In this document: positions 58,064-64,000 of the stretch, in pieces
Layout of the letters: every line of letters starts with the position of its first letter
How positions within the stretch are numbered: the stretch's first letter is position 1
Assembly (NCBI RefSeq): GCF_001298445.1
Contig: NZ_CP012036.1
Coordinates: 62,001-126,000, forward strand
From: Nostoc piscinale CENA21
GTDB lineage: Bacteria; Cyanobacteriota; Cyanobacteriia; Cyanobacteriales; Nostocaceae
Reading direction: 5' to 3'
Length of the DNA: 64,000 bases
Notes under the pieces: model-generated
What the model was told of the DNA's origin: nothing
Database searches by the model: none
The model's input: only the letters and a program-made list of their open reading frames with translations
Translations under genes and position numbers: made by a program

Positions 58064-58621
58064 ATGGGAGCAAATCTCGAACAGATTGCCAATTACTTAG
58101 ACAAACTAGGTTGGGACTACCGCTTTGATGATGAAGAAGACCGTATTATCACAGGGGTGGAAGCTGATAACCTAGAAGATTTTCTGATAGTTGTTCAACT
58201 AGATGAGGAGGGAAAGTTTTTCCGCATTTTTGCGCCTCAAGTTTTGGCTGGAGTGCAAGACCATCCTTACAAAGCGGCGATTCTCCAGACGATGTTAGCC
58301 ATTTCTTGGGAAACCAAAATGCTGCAATGGGAATATGACCCATCAGACGGCGAAATCCGGGCGATTATTGAATTTCCCTTGGAAGACTCGATTTTGACAG
58401 AAAAGCAATTTCAACGTTGTTTGAGTGGGTTAATTCAAATTGTCGATAGTATAGCTATCCCGCGGTTGAAAGAAGTTATGGCTACAGGGGAAGATCCTGG
58501 AAACGTGGAAATTGGCGAAAGAATGTTACTCACGATTCAGGAAGAAGCACCAGGGTTACTGGAAATGTTAGAAAAGGCGATGGAGGCCAGAAAAAAGCGG
58601 GGGACTTTTCCAAGTGACTGA
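58064..58621 (+). CDS. YbjN/CesT-like domain protein
   Basis: 185 acidic residues: MGANLEQIANYLDKLGWDYRFDDEEDRIITG at the start, then alternating strands (EDFLIVVQLDEEGKFFRIFAPQVL), LQTMLAISWETKMLQWEYDPSDGEIRAIIEFPLED, and a helical C-terminus. The layout fits the YbjN/type III chaperone-like fold seen in cyanobacterial hypotheticals. Probably cytoplasmic, perhaps a chaperone; function unknown. Confidence 0.7.
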   Translation: MGANLEQIANYLDKLGWDYRFDDEEDRIITGVEADNLEDFLIVVQLDEEGKFFRIFAPQVLAGVQDHPYKAAILQTMLAISWETKMLQWEYDPSDGEIRAIIEFPLEDSILTEKQFQRCLSGLIQIVDSIAIPRLKEVMATGEDPGNVEIGERMLLTIQEEAPGLLEMLEKAMEARKKRGTFPSD

Positions 58622-58698
58622 GGCGGATCACCACTTAAATAGCTATACTCCAAAGTGATACCCTCTCTATATACTGAAATTTTCTAGGGCTGGATTTT

Positions 58699-59343
58699 AT
58701 GACATCCTATGCAACCTCCTCTGCCAAAGCAGAAATGAGTGAACTCCGGCGATTAAAAGGCTTATTACCACCAGAATTGCAAAGCTGGGTCACAGTTGAA
58801 GGCACAACTGAGGTCAATCCACCCCTGATCCGCAGCGAAGAAATTGGTAAAGACCAAGTAGAAATTCAAATTGACTTGGTGAAATGGGATGCTTTGGCTA
58901 TGGATCAGCGTAATCTGCTGTTCTGGCATGAAGTTGCCCGCATTCAAATGGACACAATTCCCAAAGATGGTTGGGAAATGGCAGCATTGGCTATTGGTTT
59001 AGGCGGTGCTGTGGGTGAATTGTGGGTACAAGATGGATTGTTGCTGGTGTTAGCCTTGGCGCTATGTGGCGTTTCTGGTTGGCGACTTTATCAAAAGAAT
59101 AATGGCGAAAAGCAAATGCGAGAATTGCTGGATGCTGATGAAAAAGCGATCGCACTAGCAACTCGTTTTGGTTACAGTCTCCCCAATGCTTACAAGAGTC
59201 TCGGTAGTGCCTTGAAAACCTTAATTGATACTACTCCCAGCAAACGCCAACGGTCTCGTTATGAAGCACGACTTTCTGCCCTCAAACGCAGCGCCAACAA
59301 GGCAAAAGCTAAATCTCGCACTCCCGAAGATAGCGGACTGTAA
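58699..59343 (+). CDS. DUF3318 membrane protein
   Basis: 214 residues: a soluble N-terminal part (MSELRRLKGLLPPELQSWVTVEG, VEIQIDLVKWDALAMDQRNLLFWHEVARIQ), two adjacent hydrophobic helices (MAALAIGLGGAVGELWVQDGLLLVLALALCGVSGWRLY), and a basic C-terminal region (SKRQRSRYEARLSALKRSANKAKAK). HEVARI resembles a metal-protease helix but lacks the full HExxH. The DUF3318 family is cyanobacterial, function unknown. It lies 77 bp after the YbjN-like gene, possibly co-transcribed. Confidence 0.8.
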   Translation: MTSYATSSAKAEMSELRRLKGLLPPELQSWVTVEGTTEVNPPLIRSEEIGKDQVEIQIDLVKWDALAMDQRNLLFWHEVARIQMDTIPKDGWEMAALAIGLGGAVGELWVQDGLLLVLALALCGVSGWRLYQKNNGEKQMRELLDADEKAIALATRFGYSLPNAYKSLGSALKTLIDTTPSKRQRSRYEARLSALKRSANKAKAKSRTPEDSGL

Positions 59344-59393
59344 CTACAAAGAATTATCTTGGGTGGGCAGTACCCACCCAAACCAGCATTTAT

Positions 59394-60881
59394 TTACTTT
59401 TGCATAGATTTAAACTGCCGCTTCACAAATAAACTACTAGCAGCTAGTAAAATTAGTCCCGCCGTTGTGGTTGGTTCGGGGACTCTTGCTGGTGGTACAA
59501 ATCCGTCCAATTCTGCTTGGCTGGCGTTTAAGGCATAAACAAAGGTCGGAATTAAAGACTGTCCTGTAGGACAACCACTATCAATGGGGACTGTAGAGGA
59601 GTTTATCCCATCTGTACACACGTCAAATTGTTCATTATCGCCATTTTGAGTCACGCTGAAGTCGTTATCTGTCCCCACAATCAAGGCGTAAGAACCATCA
59701 GCAAGCTGCGGCCCAATTGCCAATCCTTCAAATTTTTCGGGAATGGGTTGTCCAGCATTTCTCAGAAATTCGGCAATATCCGCAAACAAAGTCTTACTAA
59801 CGGGTGTGACTCCAGTTGGTAAATCATTGATACCTGTCAAGCTAATATCAGTCACATTGGTTGCACCAGTCAAATCAATTTTGTAGATGCGTTTACTAGC
59901 AACAGGGATCGCACCTGTGGGATCTTCCACACCCACACCACGATTATCCCGTTCCAGGACTAAAAATTCGTTATTGTTCAAGGCTGTAATGGAACTAATA
60001 CCAATATTGCGCCCTTGAGAATTGGCTCCAAAAGTATCATCAGGGACACGAGCATTAATATCTGCCAAACTTTCTAGCTGATAGATGTATTGAGCAGTAC
60101 TATTCCCGGTGTTGGTGTCAAATTCAACTATCCGTAAATTGCGGCTGCGTCGTCCATCTGGGGAACCTTCGTTAACTAACGGGTCTTGCAGCATGGCAAA
60201 TAGGCGGCTACCGTCTGGGCTAAGGGTTACGCCTTCAAAGCCACGATTGTCTTGACGACCAGTAGAAATAGTTGGACGACCATCAACGTAGTTAATTGTG
60301 CCGTCACTTTGTCTGGGGATCAGATTGCTGGGGGTATTAAATGCCCGAATAAAAGAACCAGTGGGGCTAAATTCGTAGACAGAGGGGCCATATTCATCGG
60401 AAACGTAGAAATTGCCATTCGGAGCGATCGCAAATCCTTCTGGGTCAAAACTGCGACCAAGAATGCTGGCATTCCCATTAAGGATTCCCGGATTCAAGCC
60501 ATTAAAGTTTTGACCATTTTGGGTGAAGAGAATCGTGTCTAATAACTGGAAATTACTGATAGCACCTGTATTTTGGTCAACATCTAAAGAAAATTTCTGC
60601 ACTCGTGGATTGTAGCTGATGACACCACCACCGGGGCCGCGATCAGCGAGACTATAGTACACATTATTGTAGCGATCGTAGTACAGGTCAGAGAAAAACC
60701 CTAGGCGATTAGTATTGGCGCTATTAATACTAGAAGCAGATAAATCTGTACTATTGGCTGAAATTGTGATGCCATTAACCAGAGACACAGCACTAGCAGT
60801 AGTCGCTGCTCCTGTAATACTCACGACGGCAGTGACCAGGGAAAGACCGAATCCAGAAATCCAATGCTTGACAGAAATCAT
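59394..60881 (-). CDS. Phytase-esterase-like (PF13449-type) PEP-CTERM protein
   Basis: 495 residues from ATG 60881 (MISVKHWISGFGLSLVTAVVSITGAA); seven codons upstream from 60902 are also open. Signal peptide, then a beta-propeller-like 'esterase-like activity of phytase' domain: GFFSDLYYDRYNNVYYSLADRGPGGGVISY, SFDPEGFAIAPNGNFYVSDEYGPSVYEF, GFEGVTLSPDGSRLFAMLQ, FLVLERDNRG, KFEGLAIGPQLADGSYALIVGTDND. C-terminal sorting tail VPEPTTTAGLILLAASSLFVKRQFK for exosortase. Extracellular or surface phosphoesterase activity is the family suggestion. Confidence 0.88.
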   Translation of the reverse strand: MISVKHWISGFGLSLVTAVVSITGAATTASAVSLVNGITISANSTDLSASSINSANTNRLGFFSDLYYDRYNNVYYSLADRGPGGGVISYNPRVQKFSLDVDQNTGAISNFQLLDTILFTQNGQNFNGLNPGILNGNASILGRSFDPEGFAIAPNGNFYVSDEYGPSVYEFSPTGSFIRAFNTPSNLIPRQSDGTINYVDGRPTISTGRQDNRGFEGVTLSPDGSRLFAMLQDPLVNEGSPDGRRSRNLRIVEFDTNTGNSTAQYIYQLESLADINARVPDDTFGANSQGRNIGISSITALNNNEFLVLERDNRGVGVEDPTGAIPVASKRIYKIDLTGATNVTDISLTGINDLPTGVTPVSKTLFADIAEFLRNAGQPIPEKFEGLAIGPQLADGSYALIVGTDNDFSVTQNGDNEQFDVCTDGINSSTVPIDSGCPTGQSLIPTFVYALNASQAELDGFVPPARVPEPTTTAGLILLAASSLFVKRQFKSMQK

Positions 60882-61058
60882 GTATACCTTGCAAAAAGAC
60901 ACAGTGGTTTCAGCTTTGGACTTCTAGATTAAAGAAAGGTTATCAGAAAATTAAGGTAGTCAATATCACATGGTTACTTAATAGAATACGGTTTTGACAC
61001 GGAAAAATCTTCATCAAAGTTTCACACTACTGAAAACTCAGCATTCATCACTTTTTCT

Positions 61059-61856
61059 TCACAATTGATTGAGCATTTTATGAGTTTGCGGCACAACCCG
61101 GACATGAGGCACAAATTTTTTCATTAAAGCTTGCCACATCAGCACTTGGTCAGGATTTGGAGCAAGTAGGGGTTTAGCCGTGAACTGTTCAGAAGCAGGT
61201 AAGGGGGTAACTGGTTGTAAAAAAACAGGAACTTTTGGATTGATATCTGCTATCAGTAAAGCTGTTTTTTGCAACTCATCGGGATTTGTATTTTGCGAAA
61301 TAATTATCTTGACAAAAACATCCAAAGATGGGTTGTTGTGGCATAATTGGAGAAATTTTGTATGTTCTTGCCAATAAGTCTCGCCGCTGACGCTAGGCAG
61401 TTTCCAATCCATACCCACAGAGTCGAGGTAAGGCAAAATCATCGCCAGTTGTTCTGGGCGATGTCCCCCAGTCTCTAGGTATATTGGTAAACCAGTAAGC
61501 GATCGCACTTGGGGCAGAAATTCATCCAAAAAAGGGGCATGTAAAAGCGGCTCACCGCCAGTCAGGCTAATGCTATCGTGTAGCAACGGTAGATTTTGAC
61601 GTTTAATCCAGTCGAGTAATATGGTTAAGGGGACGGGATTAGAGTGAATTTCAAACTCTCGTGATCCAGGTGATCGTTCTACCTTACAGGTAGTGGGTGC
61701 ATTCCATGTGTGGGAGCTATCGCAAAAATTACAGCGTAAGTCACACAAAGCAAAGCGAATAAAAATTTGACGTGTCCCGACATTCAATCCTTCCCCTTGA
61801 ATAGCAGAAAAGACCTCAATCAGTCGTGCGGTAGGTTCTGTAGTGTTAGCAGTCAT
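61059..61856 (-). CDS. queE: 7-carboxy-7-deazaguanine synthase (radical SAM)
   Basis: From ATG 61856 (MTANTTEPTARLIEVFSAIQGEG) 265 residues; an upstream frame to 61943 starts at TTG and looks non-family. The radical-SAM cluster is CDLRCNFCDSSHTW (CxxxCxxC), with SLTGGEPLLHAPFLDEFLPQ and YLETGGHRPEQL following. Converts carboxy-tetrahydropterin to CDG, the precursor of preQ0, upstream of QueF (31 kb) in queuosine synthesis. Confidence 0.94.
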   Translation of the reverse strand: MTANTTEPTARLIEVFSAIQGEGLNVGTRQIFIRFALCDLRCNFCDSSHTWNAPTTCKVERSPGSREFEIHSNPVPLTILLDWIKRQNLPLLHDSISLTGGEPLLHAPFLDEFLPQVRSLTGLPIYLETGGHRPEQLAMILPYLDSVGMDWKLPSVSGETYWQEHTKFLQLCHNNPSLDVFVKIIISQNTNPDELQKTALLIADINPKVPVFLQPVTPLPASEQFTAKPLLAPNPDQVLMWQALMKKFVPHVRVVPQTHKMLNQL

Positions 61857-62141
61857 GGGATAGTAGCAAAGCGATCGCACTGTGGCGATATCAAAACAAG
61901 TACATTTTTTTGTTCTTGTTCTATTGTGAATCGTCCTTGGCAATCTCGGCTCTAACCCCAGATAACTACAGTCAAAAGCAAAAAGGAGCAGAAGGTAAAA
62001 ATATTACTTTTCTTAGCCTTATGCTTGCAAAACGTCCTTACCACTCCAACTACAGCGAAAAATCAGTCTTTGTTCCTACCCCTGAAATTTGAGGTTCAGT
62101 GATTTTCTAGGACACAATAATGTTTGGCAGATTAAATTTAC

Positions 62142-63203
62142 ATGGCAACGAAAGTGCAGAGCTTCATGACTAGCCAACCCACAGAGGTAAATTTCCCAGT
62201 TACTTCCCTCAATGAAACGGCGATAGTGCAGGTATCGGCGCGGTTAAGCGTGCTAGAAGCAGTCGGCTTTAAACAAACCTGCCAAGACCTCATCGCAACT
62301 AACCCACACCTCAAGAAAATCATTGTTGATTTTCACCAGACGATTTTCATGGACAGTAGTGGTTTAGGCGCTCTGGTCAGTAATTACAAAATTGGTCAAG
62401 AAACAGGAATTACTATCATTCTGCGAGATGTTACCCCGCAAGTTATGGCGGTACTAACTCTGACAGGATTAGAACAAGTTTTTCCGATGGAGTCTAGCGG
62501 CGAAGCAGCATTTGTCGCAGATGAAAATGATATAGAAGCCTCTAAAAATAATTTTCGTAAACTAGAGCAACTTCCTACCACTCACCCTTCTATAGCCTCT
62601 TGGATGAAACGCTTGATTGATATAGTGGGTTCATTAGTGGGTTTAGTAATTACAGGAATTTTGCTTATCCCGATTGTCATTGCAATTACAATTGATGATC
62701 CTGGCCCAATTTTCTTTAGTCAAACCCGCTGTGGCTGGATGGGTAAGCGATTTAAAATTTGGAAATTTCGCTCTATGTGTGTAGATGCGGAAGCCAAAAA
62801 AGCTTTAGTCAAAAATCAAGTACAGGGTGCATTTTTTAAGAATGACAACGACCCCAGAATTACCAAAGTCGGGCGATTTTTACGGCGCACAAGTTTAGAT
62901 GAATTGCCACAATTTTGGAATGTTTTAAAAGGTGATATGAGTTTAGTAGGTACTAGACCACCGACACCTGATGAAGTTGAACGTTACGAAGTACCAGAGT
63001 GGCAACGTCTAGATGTGAAACCAGGAATGACTGGAGAATGGCAAGTCAATGGTCGGTCTACAGTCCGCAGTTTTGAAGATGTGATTCGCCTGGATTTACA
63101 ATATCAAAAAAACTGGAGTTTGCTGTACGATTTAAAGTTAATTTTGAAAACTGTTGCTATTTTGTTTAACAAAAAAAAGTGGCGCTGTTTAGCAAAAATA
63201 TAA
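62142..63203 (+). CDS. STAS domain-bacterial sugar transferase fusion
   Basis: 353 residues. An N-terminal STAS (anti-sigma-antagonist-like) domain, about residues 15-130, with IVDFHQTIFMDSSGLGALVSNYK (the Ser phosphorylation-type loop DSSGLG). Then a membrane helix (IVGSLVGLVITGILLIPIVIAI) and a polyprenyl-phosphate sugar-1-phosphate transferase domain: GPIFFSQTRCGWMGKRFKIWKFRSM, RITKVGRFLRRTSLDELPQFWNVLKGDMSLVGTRPP, and KPGMTGEWQVNGRS. The C-terminus reads FNKKKWRCLAKI as given; with one A fewer in the A8 run 63171-63178 it would be FNKKSGAV with a stop at 63190-63192, more like the family. It probably starts exopolysaccharide repeat units. Confidence 0.9.
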   Translation: MATKVQSFMTSQPTEVNFPVTSLNETAIVQVSARLSVLEAVGFKQTCQDLIATNPHLKKIIVDFHQTIFMDSSGLGALVSNYKIGQETGITIILRDVTPQVMAVLTLTGLEQVFPMESSGEAAFVADENDIEASKNNFRKLEQLPTTHPSIASWMKRLIDIVGSLVGLVITGILLIPIVIAITIDDPGPIFFSQTRCGWMGKRFKIWKFRSMCVDAEAKKALVKNQVQGAFFKNDNDPRITKVGRFLRRTSLDELPQFWNVLKGDMSLVGTRPPTPDEVERYEVPEWQRLDVKPGMTGEWQVNGRSTVRSFEDVIRLDLQYQKNWSLLYDLKLILKTVAILFNKKKWRCLAKI

Positions 63204-63234
63204 TTTTAAATTCGTCAGTTAAATATGCTTACTC

Positions 63235-63267
63235 AGATACCCGACTTCTTTAATTAGTCGGGTATCT
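63235..63267 (+). terminator. Terminator of the sugar transferase gene
   Basis: 12-bp perfect stem AGATACCCGACT / AGTCGGGTATCT with a 9-base loop, followed by TGTTTGT. A member of the same hairpin family as 39336-39364. Confidence 0.7.
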
Positions 63268-63307
63268 TGTTTGTGAGGAATGATTTACGGCTACTATAGT
63301 TTAGCTG

Positions 63308-63556
63308 TTAAACTTTGCCGTTGCGGCGATCGCACCGATATGGATAAAGCCATTCACACCTAAATATACCAAAAGTGTGTTTTTCTAAAAATGAGCCAGC
63401 GTGATACCTGCCTGAGATGTTAATCCCCGCTTTTGTTTTAATCTCATATAGTTTGGGAAAGGCAGCCGCTAAAATGGCGATCGCAGCTAATAAATAAAAT
63501 ACCGGGGTTCTAAGTTTGCCAAATCTACGAGAATTGCTGTTGACTTTACGAGACAT
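63308..63556 (-). CDS. Small membrane protein, hypothetical
   Basis: 82 residues: basic N-terminus MSRKVNSNSRRFGKLRTP, one membrane helix VFYLLAAIAILAAAFPKL, then YEIKTKAGINISGRYHAGSFLEKHTFGIFRCEWLYPY and a basic end. No family I can name; the first 60 residues look conserved-protein-like. ATG 63556 starts 36 bp after the HNH gene stop, so it may be in one transcript with it. Confidence 0.6.
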   Translation of the reverse strand: MSRKVNSNSRRFGKLRTPVFYLLAAIAILAAAFPKLYEIKTKAGINISGRYHAGSFLEKHTFGIFRCEWLYPYRCDRRNGKV

Positions 63557-63591
63557 ACTTATTCAAAACTCACAGCCTATTCTAGATTAGC

Positions 63592-63837
63592 TTAACTTTG
63601 AAAATGTCGCCGAAAACGCTGATCTGTTTTGTCAGATTTTTTAAGATTACAAGTCAAGCAAAGAGTGTGTAAATTGCTGATATCATTTTGACCACCACGC
63701 GCCAAGGGAATGATATGGTCAATTGTCAAATTAGTTTCTAAGTCCATCTTACCGCAGCTTTGACATTGATATTTATCACGTTGAAATACATATTGCCTAA
63801 CTTCAGGTGGTATCCGAATCCGGGGGGTTTTATTCAT
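63592..63837 (-). CDS. HNH endonuclease family protein
   Basis: 81 residues from ATG 63837 (a TTG three bases earlier is possible). Zinc knuckle CQSCG and CLTCN bracket the HNH core: TIDHIIPLARGGQNDISNLHTLCLTCN, with the metal-binding D-H pair and Asn. Similar small stand-alone HNH proteins are common in cyanobacterial chromosomes; their substrate is not known, and relation to restriction or mobile elements is not evident here. Confidence 0.88.
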   Translation of the reverse strand: MNKTPRIRIPPEVRQYVFQRDKYQCQSCGKMDLETNLTIDHIIPLARGGQNDISNLHTLCLTCNLKKSDKTDQRFRRHFQS

Positions 63838-64000
63838 CAATTATCCTCATGAATTATACGACATAGTTCTTCCACAAAAGTTGATTGGGGAAGAAATTAC
63901 AGTTATCTTGCCATAATACTTACTTCTTGAGGTAGAAGGAAAAGCAACTAGCTCTCATTAACATACTGGGAGAATCTTTGCTGAATTAATTATGAATATT

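Noticed and set aside
5571..63203. Assigning the strain to the genome-eroded Azolla symbiont because of many broken genes
   Set aside because: dnaA, dnaN and most metabolic genes are intact, and the lesions are mostly +1 homopolymer changes, which sequencing error explains as well.

Overview
The window reads as chromosomal DNA of a filamentous, probably heterocyst-forming cyanobacterium related to Nostoc/Anabaena. The evidence is a ferredoxin-NADP reductase with an N-terminal phycobilisome-linker domain, phosphoribulokinase, the CcdA/CcsB cytochrome c maturation pair, many cyanobacteria-specific DUF proteins (DUF760, DUF928, DUF3318, DUF4351), frequent GCGATCGC (HIP1) octamers, tandem heptamer repeats between genes, and a dnaA-dnaN locus with TTTTCCACA DnaA boxes. 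Species identity cannot be settled from the sequence alone.

Layout. 0-7 kb: petH and prk diverge, then ispD, scpB, a DUF928 gene and a DUF760 gene. 7-15 kb: an HtrA protease and a signalling cluster (GAF histidine kinase, five-PAS hybrid kinase, CheY-like regulator). 15-18 kb: a broken NB-ARC/TPR gene with an exact 280-bp tandem duplication, beside a 21-bp-periodic repeat. 18-29 kb: an MDR oxidoreductase, a siderophore/B12-type ABC permease and ATPase, a divergent SucCD-like pair, and ccdA-ccsB. 29-38 kb: two PEP-CTERM surface proteins, queF, a tandem pair of SRP RNA-like genes, a YCII protein, sppA, type 2 IPP isomerase and a HEAT-repeat protein. 38-44.4 kb: a five-gene operon of HMA-like 'PGRxR' domain proteins, a DUF5132 protein and a P1B-like ATPase lacking the CPC metal motif. 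44-50 kb: def, a second HtrA, dnaA, a probable oriC with seven DnaA boxes, and dnaN. 50-57.6 kb: an accessory stretch (candidate MITE, broken YbaK/methyltransferase pair) and a polar amino-acid ABC transporter operon split by an inverted DUF4351 gene. 58-64 kb: YbjN-like and DUF3318 proteins, a phytase-esterase-like PEP-CTERM protein, queE, a STAS-sugar transferase fusion and an HNH protein.

Two things stand out. First, at least ten genes are interrupted, and nine of the ten homopolymer lesions are an A/T run one base longer than the conserved frame needs; this points to systematic homopolymer over-calling or slippage at least as much as to true gene decay. Second, the HMA-like/DUF5132/P-type ATPase operon is the best candidate for an under-described system: six small domains share a PGRxRxR signature in place of CxxC, next to a pump whose membrane CPC motif is replaced by FAT.

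No tRNA, rRNA operon, CRISPR array or complete insertion sequence was recognised.
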